Below are positions 1-7,972 of a DNA stretch of 64,000 nt, piece by piece; positions within the stretch are counted from its first letter, which is position 1; every line of letters starts with the position of its first letter. Source of the DNA: Micavibrio sp. UBA6145 (GTDB lineage Bacteria; Pseudomonadota; Alphaproteobacteria; Micavibrionales; UBA1664). Both the position numbers and the translations under genes were made by a program. The DNA lies in contig DIUZ01000026.1 of the NCBI GenBank assembly GCA_002423205.1, positions 370,005-434,004 on the forward strand. The letters run 5' to 3'. The notes beneath the pieces were generated by a model, which made no database searches, was not told the origin of the DNA, and was given only the letters and a program-made list of their open reading frames with translations.

Positions 1-17
1 TGCCCTATATAAGGGCA

Positions 18-515
18 ATGAAAGCACTCGATCCTGCAAATCCCCCCATCCATCCCGGTACCCGTATTGGTCATGTCCATCTGAAAGTCGCGGATATCGA
101 CCGCGCGCTTGGCTTTTACTGCGGCGTGCTCGGCTTCGATCTGATGCAGACCTATGGCCGCAGCGCCGCGTTTATTTCCGCCGGCGGTTACCACCACCAC
201 ATCGGTCTCAACACATGGTCGTCGAAAGGTGGTACGCCACCGCCGCCCGGCACCACCGGCCTGTTCCATACCGCTATCCTGTATCCCACGCGTGCGGCGC
301 TTGCCGATGCGTTGCGCCGTGTCATCGCGGCGGGCATTCCGGTCGACGGTGCGTCCGATCACGGCGTCAGCCAGGCAATCTATCTGCGCGACCCGGATGA
401 AAATGGTGTCGAATTATATTGGGACCGTCCCGAAGACGAATGGCCCAAAGATGACAACGGTCATCTGGCTATGGTGTCAGACGCACTCGATCTTGATGAT
501 CTTTTGAAGCAATAA
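18..515 (+). CDS. VOC-family (glyoxalase / catechol-2,3-dioxygenase-like) protein
   Basis: The 165-residue product has the vicinal-oxygen-chelate fold signature. It opens with GHVHLKVADIDRALGFYCGVLG (a metal-ligand His at about residue 19 and the 'A..FY...LGF' helix), has a second His-containing strand around residue 85 (GLFHTAILYPTR), and ends a beta-alpha-beta repeat with DPDENGVELY (about residue 125). This is the usual layout of single-chain CatE/glyoxalase-like metalloenzymes, which bind a divalent metal through His/His/Glu; the Glu is in GVELYWDRP. The substrate cannot be told from sequence. The gene is convergent with groEL and shares a terminator hairpin with it. The start is the first ATG of the frame near the window edge, with no clear Shine-Dalgarno sequence. 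The family call is secure; the reaction is not. Confidence 0.88.
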   Translation: MKALDPANPPIHPGTRIGHVHLKVADIDRALGFYCGVLGFDLMQTYGRSAAFISAGGYHHHIGLNTWSSKGGTPPPPGTTGLFHTAILYPTRAALADALRRVIAAGIPVDGASDHGVSQAIYLRDPDENGVELYWDRPEDEWPKDDNGHLAMVSDALDLDDLLKQ

Positions 516-517
516 AA

Positions 518-540
518 AAGGCCGGGAAAATCCCGGCCTT
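518..540. terminator. Bidirectional rho-independent terminator
   Basis: A 10-bp GC-rich perfect stem (AAGGCCGGGA / TCCCGGCCTT) with an AAA loop lies directly after the VOC stop codon and 25 bp beyond the groEL stop. It has A residues on its left and T-rich sequence on its right, so it can end transcripts from both convergent genes. Confidence 0.85.
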
Positions 541-565
541 CTTGTTTGGTAGTGAGCGGGATTTC

Positions 566-2212
566 TTAGAAATCCATACCGCCCATGCCACCCATACCAC
601 CGCCCATATCCGGGCCGGAGGCTTTTTTGTCATCCGGTGCGTCGAAGATCATCGCTTCGGTGGTGATCAGCAGCGAAGCAACCGACGATGCGTCTTGCAG
701 CGCGGTGCGGACCACTTTCACCGGGTCGATGATGCCCGTCTTGACCATGTCGACAAATTCGCCGGTCTGGGCGTTGTAGCCGTACGACGTGTCTTTTTGA
801 TCAAGCAGTTTACCAACGATGACCGAACCTTCAGCACCGGCATTCTCCACGATCTGACGGATCGGGGCCTGAATGGCGCGGCGGATGATGTCGATACCGA
901 CCTGCTGGTCGTTATTGTCACCTTTGAGGGCTTCGAGTGCTTTGGTTGCGTAGAGCAGAGCAACGCCACCACCTGCGATCACGCCTTCTTCAACGGCGGC
1001 GCGGGTCGCGTGCATGGCATCGTCAACGCGGTCTTTTTTCTCTTTCACTTCCACTTCCGTGGCACCGCCGACGCGGATGACGGCAACACCGCCGGCCAGT
1101 TTGGCCAGACGTTCTTGCAGTTTTTCGCGGTCGTAGTCGCTGGAGGTTTCTTCGATCTGGCCACGGATCTGGTTAACGCGTGCGTCAATGTTCTTTTTGT
1201 CGCCTGCGCCGTCGATGATCGTGGTTTCGTCCTTGGTGATACGGACAGTCTTGGCTTTGCCAAGCATTTCCGGTGTCACGGTCTCAAGCTTGATGCCCAG
1301 GTCTTCCGAGATCAGTTGAGCCTTGGTCAGGATCGCGATGTCTTCCAGCATAGCCTTGCGGCGATCGCCGAAGCCCGGTGCCTTGACCGCAGCGACTTTG
1401 AGGCCGCCGCGCAGTTTGTTGACGACCAGTGTCGCCAGCGCTTCGCCTTCGACGTCTTCTGCGATGATCAGCAGCGGACGGCCCGACTGGACAACAGCTT
1501 CCAGAACCGGCAGCAGCGGCTGCAGGCCTGAGATTTTTTTCTCAACCAGCAGGATGAACGGGTTGTCGAGTTCGCAGACCATTTTCTCAGCGTTGGTGAT
1601 GAAGTACGGGCTGATGTAGCCGCGGTCGAATTGCATGCCTTCGACGACGTCCAGTTCGGAGTCCATCGATTTGGCTTCTTCAACCGTGATCACGCCTTCT
1701 TTGCCGACTTTTTCCATGGCTTCGGCAATTTTGCCGGCAATGTCTTCGTCGCCGTTGGCGGAAACGAGGGCGATCTGTTTGATCTCTTCGTTGCCTTTAA
1801 CGGGGGTGCCGCGTTTTTTGATGTCTGCGATGACGGCAGCAACGGCTTTATCCATGCCGCGTTTCAGATCCATCGGGTTCATGCCGGCAGCAACGGCCTT
1901 CACGCCTTCGCGTGCGATCGATTGTGCCAGAACGGTTGCGGTGGTCGTGCCATCGCCCGAGTGGTCGGCTTGCTTGGACGCGACTTCGCGGATCAGCTGT
2001 GCGCCGAGGTTACGCTTTTTGTCTTTCAGTTCGATCTCTTTAGCGACGGTAACGCCGTCTTTGGTCGAGCGCGGTGCGCCGAACGCTTTTTCGATCAGAA
2101 CGTTACGGCCTTTCGGACCGAGGGTGACTTTCACCGCGTTTGCGATGATGTCGACGCCCATCAGAATCTCTTCGCGGGCATCGGTGCTGAACAGCACATT
2201 TTTAGCAGCCAT
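566..2212 (-). CDS. groEL: Chaperonin GroEL (60 kDa)
   Basis: This is a 548-residue Hsp60 chaperonin that forms the double heptameric folding chamber in the cytoplasm and works with GroES. It starts MAAKNVLFSTDAREEI, contains the ATP-binding motif GDGTTTATVLA at about residues 86-96 and the family stretch VEEGVIAGGGVALL near 405. It ends with the typical flexible Gly-Met tail (GGMGGMGGMDF). Length and motifs are standard. It lies 25 bp downstream of groES in one operon, with a Shine-Dalgarno-like AAGGAG just before the start. The operon is probably controlled by HrcA through the CIRCE element upstream of groES. Confidence 0.99.
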   Translation of the reverse strand: MAAKNVLFSTDAREEILMGVDIIANAVKVTLGPKGRNVLIEKAFGAPRSTKDGVTVAKEIELKDKKRNLGAQLIREVASKQADHSGDGTTTATVLAQSIAREGVKAVAAGMNPMDLKRGMDKAVAAVIADIKKRGTPVKGNEEIKQIALVSANGDEDIAGKIAEAMEKVGKEGVITVEEAKSMDSELDVVEGMQFDRGYISPYFITNAEKMVCELDNPFILLVEKKISGLQPLLPVLEAVVQSGRPLLIIAEDVEGEALATLVVNKLRGGLKVAAVKAPGFGDRRKAMLEDIAILTKAQLISEDLGIKLETVTPEMLGKAKTVRITKDETTIIDGAGDKKNIDARVNQIRGQIEETSSDYDREKLQERLAKLAGGVAVIRVGGATEVEVKEKKDRVDDAMHATRAAVEEGVIAGGGVALLYATKALEALKGDNNDQQVGIDIIRRAIQAPIRQIVENAGAEGSVIVGKLLDQKDTSYGYNAQTGEFVDMVKTGIIDPVKVVRTALQDASSVASLLITTEAMIFDAPDDKKASGPDMGGGMGGMGGMDF

Positions 2213-2237
2213 AGGTGTATCTCCTTATATGTGTTGA

Positions 2238-2531
2238 TTAAGCGGCTTGAACGATACCGACGATGTCGGACTCTTTCATGACCATGTATTCTTTGCCGTC
2301 GATGGTGACTTCGGTGCCTGACCATTTGGAAAACAGCACGCGGTCGCCGGCTTTGACGTCCAGCGGAACAACATTGCCCTTGTCATCACGCAGGCCGGTG
2401 CCCACGGCGACGACTTCGCCTTCAATCGGTTTTTCTTTGGCTGTGTCCGGGATGATGATCCCGCCAGCGGTTTTTTCGGCTTGCTCGATGCGACGCAGGA
2501 GAACCCGGTCATGCAGAGGACGAAATTTCAT
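2238..2531 (-). CDS. groES: Co-chaperonin GroES (10 kDa)
   Basis: The 97-residue protein starts MKFRPLHDRVLLRRIE, the standard GroES N-terminus. It carries the mobile-loop region around residues 17-32 (EKTAGGIIIPDTAKEKP), which contacts GroEL, and ends in the beta-barrel segment EYMVMKESDIVGIV. It caps the GroEL ring and is the first gene of the groESL operon. A CIRCE-type inverted repeat lies about 35 bp upstream of its start codon. Length is typical and nothing is missing. Confidence 0.99.
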   Translation of the reverse strand: MKFRPLHDRVLLRRIEQAEKTAGGIIIPDTAKEKPIEGEVVAVGTGLRDDKGNVVPLDVKAGDRVLFSKWSGTEVTIDGKEYMVMKESDIVGIVQAA

Positions 2532-2564
2532 GTTCTGTGGCTCCGTTTGGTTGGTTTAAGTCCG

Positions 2565-2591
2565 TTAGCACTCGAATTCAGTGAGTGCCAG
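2565..2591 (-). promoter_or_regulatory. CIRCE operator (HrcA site) of groESL
   Basis: TTAGCACTC, a 9-nt spacer, then GAGTGCCAG. The left arm is a perfect CIRCE half-site and the right arm matches GAGTGCTAA at 7 of 9 positions. It sits between the groES start and the divergent DUF808 gene, where HrcA would repress groESL. HrcA itself is not in the window. Confidence 0.88.
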
Positions 2592-2693
2592 ACGCCGTTT
2601 TATATCGTTCCGGGGCTTGGAAAAGCAAGGGCAATCGCGCATAAGAGGGGCTGACGCACCAAACAGACGAAAAATATAAGGAATTTCAGGGTT

Positions 2694-3656
2694 ATGAGCA
2701 GCGGCTTCGCATTTCTGGACAAAATCACGGCCATGGCCAAGCTTTCAGCCGTCACGCTGGACGACGCCGCCAGCCAGTCACTGAAAGCCACCGCCAAGGC
2801 CTCCGGCATTGTCATCGATGACACCGCGACCACGCCCCAGTATGTGACGGGCCTCAGCCCCGCGCGCGAACTGCCCATTATCGCCCGCATTGCCAAGGGC
2901 TCGGCCGTTAACAAGGCGATCCTTGTCTCCGGCATCCTGCTGCTCAGCTATGCCCTGTCATTCACCGGCTGGCCGATCCTGCATATCCTGACGCCGTTGC
3001 TGATGGCGGGCGGCGCGTTCCTGGCCTTTGAAGGCTACGAAAAAATGCATGAAATGATCGTACATCACGAAGTTGCGCCGAACGTCCCCGTGGTGGAAAC
3101 CCCGGTCGCGGCTGAGATAGAGGAAGCAAACCGCATCAAGGGTGCCATCCGTACCGATGTGATTTTGTCGGCTGAAATCATGACCCTGACATTCTCAAGC
3201 GTGGCGACATCTGCGTTCATCACCCAGGCAACCGTGCTCATTTTCACCGGTATTATCATGACGGTGGGCGTATACGGCGCCGTCGCGCTTCTGGTGAAGA
3301 TGGACGATATCGGCCTTGCGATGGCGCGGTCACGCCACACGCTGCTCCACCCGTTCGGCCGTGGTCTGGTCAAAGCGATGCCAAAAGTGTTTGGCGCGCT
3401 GGAAATCGCAGGGGCCCTTGCCATGCTCTGGGTTGGCGGCGGCATTGTCATTCACGGCACGTATTATTTTGGCTGGGCCGCGCCTGAACACATTCTGGAA
3501 GTCGCATCGCACGCTGTGGGTGCCTATGCCGGCGGTCTTGGCGCATGGCTGACCAAAGCCGCGCTTTCGGGCGTCATCGGTGCGGTGATCGGCTGGATCG
3601 TCGTTCTGGGCCTGCATGCGTACCAGAAACACTTCCCCAAAAAGACGGCCGCCTAA
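2694..3656 (+). CDS. DUF808 (YedI-type) inner-membrane protein
   Basis: The 320-residue protein resembles the DUF808/YedI family: an N-terminal soluble stretch (SSGFAFLDKITAMAKLSAVTLDD, then a TPQYVTGLSPARELPII region) followed by about six hydrophobic segments. These run from about residue 80 (KAILVSGILLLSYALSF) to the C-terminal GVIGAVIGWIVVLGLHAY. The family motif around 'FEGYEKMHE' is present near residue 121. Its function is unknown in all bacteria I know of. It diverges from groESL, so its promoter must overlap the CIRCE region. The start ATG follows AAGGAATTTCAGGGTT, giving only a weak ribosome-binding site. Length is normal. Confidence 0.88.
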   Translation: MSSGFAFLDKITAMAKLSAVTLDDAASQSLKATAKASGIVIDDTATTPQYVTGLSPARELPIIARIAKGSAVNKAILVSGILLLSYALSFTGWPILHILTPLLMAGGAFLAFEGYEKMHEMIVHHEVAPNVPVVETPVAAEIEEANRIKGAIRTDVILSAEIMTLTFSSVATSAFITQATVLIFTGIIMTVGVYGAVALLVKMDDIGLAMARSRHTLLHPFGRGLVKAMPKVFGALEIAGALAMLWVGGGIVIHGTYYFGWAAPEHILEVASHAVGAYAGGLGAWLTKAALSGVIGAVIGWIVVLGLHAYQKHFPKKTAA

Positions 3657-3770
3657 AAAACGCTGTTATTTCGGCTGCGCGTGCGAAGGATTTACAAATC
3701 CTTAAAATCTTCCATGGGATAATGGTTGCTAGGCTTGCGAAGAACCGTGGGTCGAACTGCGGGAGGACCC

Positions 3771-4043
3771 ATGACCCATCTCACCGACCTGGAACGCCAG
3801 CTGCATGACTATCGGCTGGTGACGGCGGAAATCCTCTACCACATGCCTGACCATCCCGCGCTGCTCCAGACCTTTATCTGGCAGGACTATGATCTGGCCC
3901 CACAATTCCCACAATTGAACCGGTTTTTGGGCTTTTGGGTCGAAAAAATAGAAGGAAAGCTCCATTCTGTGTATGTAGCGCGCCAAAAACTGCTCTCCGT
4001 AGGCGAAATTAAGGCGGTAGATGGGGTATTTCTGGTCCATTAA
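3771..4043 (+). CDS. usg: Usg family protein
   Basis: A 90-residue protein of the alphaproteobacterial Usg-like family, named after the ORF upstream of trpF in Caulobacter. Recognisable family stretches are LHDYRLVTAEILYHMPDHP (about residues 9-27), WQDYDLAPQFP (about 36-46) and the final LHSVYVA. Its biochemical role is not established. An upstream in-frame start at 3726 exists, but the ATG at 3771 directly follows GGGAGGA (3761-3767) and gives the family N-terminus, so it is preferred. Unlike in Caulobacter, trpF is not beside it. About 245 bp of intergenic DNA with no gene follows. Confidence 0.82.
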   Translation: MTHLTDLERQLHDYRLVTAEILYHMPDHPALLQTFIWQDYDLAPQFPQLNRFLGFWVEKIEGKLHSVYVARQKLLSVGEIKAVDGVFLVH

Positions 4044-4289
4044 GCCTGAATGAGCATCAAAAATGCCAGAGTCAGACCAAAAACAACCTATAAATCACCT
4101 CAAACGCCCTCAATGAACAGGGTAGGGCTGTTTTAAACTGATATTTGTATGCAGCACTGGGTTACGCAGGCATGCACCACGTATCCTGTGCGTCTTTCAC
4201 CCCTGACGGTGACAAAAAACCAAATTATCCCTGAACGTTGAATGTAAAACGCTGCTGGCATCACGTTGGCTTTATGGGTACGATGCGCC

Positions 4290-5270
4290 ATGCCTGTAGG
4301 ATATGATGTTTTAAGTGACGCCCTGAACTATGCGCTGGAGAAATCCGGCGGCGTTACACCCCCTGTTGCCGTTGTGAATGCCACCGGTGCCGAAGATTCC
4401 AGCTACGTCAGAATCAGTGATGACGCCTGTAACAAATTACCAAACACACTCGATGGTGTATTTAACACTGTTCTGGTCCGTGCAACCCGCCAATTGGCGG
4501 AGACATTGGGCCTTGTGGCACTGGCTCATGCCCATTGCGCCCCTGACGGACGTATATATGTGGCGCAGGAAAACGCGCATGGTGCCGGCGGCGTTGAGAA
4601 ACAACTCACCCGCGCTTTCCCGAATTTGGGGAATGTCGTCAAATTCAAATGCCGCGTTCTGGTGCTCGACGCCGCCGATGCGCAGGCGGACATCCTCCTC
4701 AAATGGGTGAATGACGCTGCCGTCCGCAAGGTGAAGCACAACCGCGGCGAATTCTGGTCCGCGCCGGGTGTTTTCTCATGGGACCGCCCGGATGCCGGTT
4801 CTGTCCTGCTGCTGTCGTATCTGCCCAAAACCATGGCCGGCAATATCGCCGATCTGGGGTGTGGTAACGGCCTGTTGACCGGCGCGCTGTCTAAGAAAGA
4901 GGGCGCTGCGGAAATCTGGGCGATGGACGCCGATTCCAAAGCGGTGGAATGCTGTAAGCTCAACCTCGCAGACCGCGGCGCAACCATCCCGACGCATGTC
5001 TTCTGGCGCGATGCGACCGGCGATCACGATGATCTGCCGCCGATGGATTTCGTCGTCATGAACCCGCCCTTCCATACGCAACAGGCGGAAGACCGTGAGC
5101 TGGGTCAGAAATTCTGTGAAGCGGCCCTGAAAATGCTCAAAACCGGGGGTGAGCTGTATCTCGTCGCCAACCGCCACATGCCGTACGAGGACATTCTTGA
5201 GAAAGCGGCGTCGCGCGTTATCTTGCTGGCTGATACGGACGGATTCAAAATCATCAGGGCTGTGAAATGA
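4290..5270 (+). CDS. RsmC/RsmD-like class I SAM-dependent methyltransferase
   Basis: The 326-residue product has an N-terminal domain (about 1-165) of the RsmC type, which binds no SAM. It is followed by a class I methyltransferase domain with motif I DLGCGNG at about residue 188 and the catalytic N6/N2-methyltransferase motif NPPFH at about 258. This architecture belongs to 16S rRNA guanine-N2 methyltransferases (RsmC, G1207). A TTG at 4266 in the same frame is possible, but the ATG at 4290 fits better. The stop overlaps the start of the SIMPL gene by 4 bp (ATGA), which suggests translational coupling. The exact rRNA target is inferred from the family. Confidence 0.85.
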   Translation: MPVGYDVLSDALNYALEKSGGVTPPVAVVNATGAEDSSYVRISDDACNKLPNTLDGVFNTVLVRATRQLAETLGLVALAHAHCAPDGRIYVAQENAHGAGGVEKQLTRAFPNLGNVVKFKCRVLVLDAADAQADILLKWVNDAAVRKVKHNRGEFWSAPGVFSWDRPDAGSVLLLSYLPKTMAGNIADLGCGNGLLTGALSKKEGAAEIWAMDADSKAVECCKLNLADRGATIPTHVFWRDATGDHDDLPPMDFVVMNPPFHTQQAEDRELGQKFCEAALKMLKTGGELYLVANRHMPYEDILEKAASRVILLADTDGFKIIRAVK

Positions 5271-6016
5271 CCGACACGACAACCACGAATTGCAAATGCG
5301 GATCCTGCGGCGGCGGTAAAATCATCGTCGCGCTTTTCCTGGCCATCGGCCTGATTGGTGCGGGCTGGTTCGTAAAACAGGGTCTGTTCCATCTGCGCGG
5401 CGGCGAACGCGCCGTATCCGTGCGTGGCGTGGCCGAACGCGATGTCGTGGCCAATCTGGCCATCTGGCCGATCCAGTATACGGTCACCAACAATGAACTG
5501 GCGACGGCGCAGGCCTCGCTGGACGAACAGGGCAAAAAGGTTGAGGCCTTCCTGGCCGCGCAGGGCCTGCCGGCGGATAACGTAAAAGTGCAAAAGGTCG
5601 AAGTCACCGACCTTCTGGCCCAGCAATACCGTCCCGACAATATCCAGAACGGCCGCTACATCCTGACCAAGACTTATATGGTGCGCACCAATGACGTGGC
5701 GCTGGTCGATAAGATGTACCGCAACATCGGCGACCTGATCGCGCAGGGCGTCATCCTCGCGCAGGGGTCAGGCCCATCTTATATGTTTACCCAGCTCAAC
5801 GATGTGAAACCCGACATGATCGCGCAGGCGACCAAATCCGCCCGCGAAGGGGCCGGGAAATTCGCGGCTGATTCCGGCGCAGAGGTCGGCGGCATCAAAA
5901 CCGCGTCCCAGGGCCTGTTCAGCATCAATGCCCGCGACGACGATAATGCGCCCGAATCCACCGTCATCGACAAGCGCGTGCGTGTGGTCACCACCGTCGA
6001 GTATTACCTGCGGTAA
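5267..6016 (+). CDS. SIMPL-domain (DUF541) membrane-anchored protein
   Basis: The 249-residue protein has a short Cys-rich N-terminus (TNCKCGSCGGGK), one transmembrane helix at about residues 18-36 (IIVALFLAIGLIGAGWFV), and an extracytoplasmic SIMPL/DUF541 domain. Signs of that domain are SVRGVAERDVVANLAIWPI near 50-70, a central A..SA.EGA.KFA segment near 190, and the C-terminal VRVVTTVEYYL. SIMPL proteins are periplasmic or membrane proteins of unsettled function. The CxCxxC-like N-terminal motif is unusual. The gene overlaps the methyltransferase by 4 bp and is followed by a terminator. Confidence 0.85.
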   Translation: MTDTTTTNCKCGSCGGGKIIVALFLAIGLIGAGWFVKQGLFHLRGGERAVSVRGVAERDVVANLAIWPIQYTVTNNELATAQASLDEQGKKVEAFLAAQGLPADNVKVQKVEVTDLLAQQYRPDNIQNGRYILTKTYMVRTNDVALVDKMYRNIGDLIAQGVILAQGSGPSYMFTQLNDVKPDMIAQATKSAREGAGKFAADSGAEVGGIKTASQGLFSINARDDDNAPESTVIDKRVRVVTTVEYYLR

Positions 6017-6046
6017 GATTTCCAAAGGAAATAAGGACTTAGACAT

Positions 6047-6067
6047 GGGGGCGTCATCGCCCCCTTT
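6047..6067 (+). terminator. Rho-independent terminator
   Basis: A perfect 7-bp stem GGGGGCG / CGCCCCC with a TCAT loop, followed by TTT, lies 30 bp after the SIMPL stop. It separates the rsmC-SIMPL pair from the Dot/Icm-like cluster. Confidence 0.7.
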
Positions 6068-6217
6068 CCATTTACCTAAAATTTTATGTATTTTAACGTT
6101 TAATTAAGCGCCATTGGCGCAATATGATCTCGAATTAGGTAAAAGCACAGACGTTGCGCACAACTGGAAGTCTGTGTTTTAATAAGAAAAAACAAAAAGG
6201 TGTGTCCTAACGTGCGA

Positions 6218-7486
6218 ATGATGAAATCGGTTCGACTGACCGTTTCCACTGTTATTCCGGCCCTCAAAAAGCTGGCTGTTATCGCATTGGCTGCATTGCC
6301 GGTTCTGGCAATCTCATGGGATGCATCCGCTGGCGGCAACGTCAACCTGACGGGCTATGCCACGGCTGTTAGCGGCCACAGCAACAAAATCGTCGACATC
6401 ATCAATTACCTCGCCTTCACCATGGGCGCGATTTCCATCGGTCTTGGCTTGAGCGATGTTCGCAAGACCGTCGAAAACGGATCGCAGCATCCGTGGAAGA
6501 ACGGCGTTATCAAATTGTTCGTAGGCGGCCTGTTTCTGTCGCTGCCGTTTATCATCGGTGTCGTATCCGGCACGATGAAGGGCGGTGCTGCAGCTTATGC
6601 CATAAGCATGGTCCAGAGCTTTGCCTTTAGTCAGAACAGCACGACAGGCGGCATCGGTTCCTATATCAACCGCGGCATAACCCAGGCGGGCGTGCTGGTC
6701 AGCGTTGCCGCGTTTCTGGCCTTTATCATCGGCACATTCTTTACCGTGCGCGGCATCCAGCTGGTCCGCAACCACGTCGAAAATCCGGGCCAGGCCCCGC
6801 TGCCTGAAGGCATCAAACGCCTGGCTGTCGGCGGCGCGCTGTTAAGCTTCCCGATGATCGTCAATGTGATTGCCAAAACCTTTGGCGTCACGGGTGCAGG
6901 TCTTGGTAATTCCGGTTGGTCCTCGACCGGCGGCAATGCGGCCGGTCTGGACGGCATGATGGTCCGCTTCATTGCGGATATCGCCAACCCGGCATTCCAG
7001 GCGATTGAATTCTTCTGTTATATCTCGGGCATCCTGCTGATCCTGTTTGGCCTGCAGCGCCTGGTGCGCACGGCGCAGGACGGTCCGCGCGGGCCTTTGA
7101 CCTTCGGTACCATCACCATGTTCGTGGTGGCCGGTGCCCTGTTGTCCTTCCCGCAGCTTCTGACGTCCATTAACCTATCTCTGACCGGCACCGGCGGTGC
7201 CAAGACGCAGGTACTGATGTCCCTGACCGGGGTCGACGCGGCCCAGGTTCAGAATGCTAAAAACGTATTTTCGGCCGTCCTCGCCTTTATGGCGGTGGTG
7301 GGCTTCCTCTCGGTGGTGCGTGGGCTTTTCCTGCTCAAAAGCTTCGCCGACGGGGGCCAGCAGGCCAGTATGATGTCCGTCGTTACCCATATTGTCGCAG
7401 GCTCGCTCTGCATCAACCTGGGGGCATTTCTTAACGCCGTACAAACCTCTTTAGGTGTGACTACTTTTCCCGTAACATTCAATTAG
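6218..7486 (+). CDS. IcmC/DotE-like T4SS membrane protein with four tandem two-TM modules
   Basis: The 422-residue protein begins with a signal-like hydrophobic segment ending near WDASAGG (about residues 15-38). It then contains four copies of one module of about 60-65 residues: an amphipathic/TM helix, a polar turn with basic residues, and a second TM ending in LSFP/LSLPF. The anchors are VDIINYLAFTMGAISI..SLPF (about 61-115), ITQAGVLVSVAAFL..SFPM (about 153-217), IEFFCYISGILLILF..SFPQ (about 262-317) and VFSAVLAFMAVVGFL..NLGA (about 350-408). The next gene has one such module, with the same 'ENP.Q.P..NGI..L..GG' turn. IcmC/DotE and IcmD/DotP of Dot/Icm systems are small two-TM proteins in this position, so this looks like a repeat-expanded relative. 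GTG starts at 6200 and 6212 are possible; the ribosome-binding site is weak. Confidence 0.68.
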   Translation: MMKSVRLTVSTVIPALKKLAVIALAALPVLAISWDASAGGNVNLTGYATAVSGHSNKIVDIINYLAFTMGAISIGLGLSDVRKTVENGSQHPWKNGVIKLFVGGLFLSLPFIIGVVSGTMKGGAAAYAISMVQSFAFSQNSTTGGIGSYINRGITQAGVLVSVAAFLAFIIGTFFTVRGIQLVRNHVENPGQAPLPEGIKRLAVGGALLSFPMIVNVIAKTFGVTGAGLGNSGWSSTGGNAAGLDGMMVRFIADIANPAFQAIEFFCYISGILLILFGLQRLVRTAQDGPRGPLTFGTITMFVVAGALLSFPQLLTSINLSLTGTGGAKTQVLMSLTGVDAAQVQNAKNVFSAVLAFMAVVGFLSVVRGLFLLKSFADGGQQASMMSVVTHIVAGSLCINLGAFLNAVQTSLGVTTFPVTFN

Positions 7487-7509
7487 TGCAAAGGCAGGAG
7501 GATTAAAAA

Positions 7510-7962
7510 ATGAAAGTATCTATCGCTAATCTGGGTCATCACATGTCGGCTACGGTCGATTCCGTGATTCACGCCCGTACCAAGTCGGCCGCGAAAATTC
7601 GCGCGGGCGTCATGTTCTCGCTGACCGGTGGTCTGTTCATCTATTCGACGATGGGCATCGCTTCCGCTTCGGACCTGAACTCCTACGCTTCGACCGTCTC
7701 TGGTAAAACCAACTCGATCGTCGATATCATCACCTATATCTCGTATATCGGTGGCGCCGCTCTGTCGGCCCTGGGTATCGTCGACCTGAAAAAACACGTC
7801 GAAAACCCGTCGCAGACGCCGATGAAAAACGGCATTGCGAAACTCGGCTTCGGCGGCATGCTTCTGGCACTGCCGTTCCTGGCTGGCGTTGCGCAAGGCA
7901 CGGTCAAAGACGGCCAGCAGGTCCAGTACCAGGACTTCGGCACCCGCCCGACGATCAACTAA
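7510..7962 (+). CDS. IcmD/DotP-like T4SS membrane protein (single module)
   Basis: The 150-residue protein has a signal-like hydrophobic segment around residues 33-52, with a likely cleavage after an Ala-Ser-Ala just before SDLNSYAS. One two-TM module then covers about 75-135 (VDIITYISYIGG, KKHVENPSQTPMKNGI, LLALPFLAGV). The module closely resembles those repeated in the preceding gene. Size, topology and position, directly before icmJ and icmB, match IcmD/DotP of Dot/Icm and TraR of IncI plasmids. An AGGAGGATT ribosome-binding site (about 7496-7504) precedes the ATG. Both TM arms are rich in small residues, as expected for a packed inner-membrane subunit. Codon choice is biased and suggests high expression. 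Confidence 0.72.
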   Translation: MKVSIANLGHHMSATVDSVIHARTKSAAKIRAGVMFSLTGGLFIYSTMGIASASDLNSYASTVSGKTNSIVDIITYISYIGGAALSALGIVDLKKHVENPSQTPMKNGIAKLGFGGMLLALPFLAGVAQGTVKDGQQVQYQDFGTRPTIN

Positions 7963-7972
7963 GATACGTTCG

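Noticed and set aside
542..1531. 329-residue open frame antisense to groEL
   Set aside because: It lies wholly inside groEL on the opposite strand, is rich in Phe, His and Arg, and has no domain; it is a by-product of groEL codon bias.
6121..6190. A sigma-70 promoter for the Icm-like cluster (TTGCGC at 6154 with TTTTAA at 6177)
   Set aside because: The spacer is right, but both hexamers are poor, so I cannot support it as a feature; the AT-rich region may still contain the real promoter.
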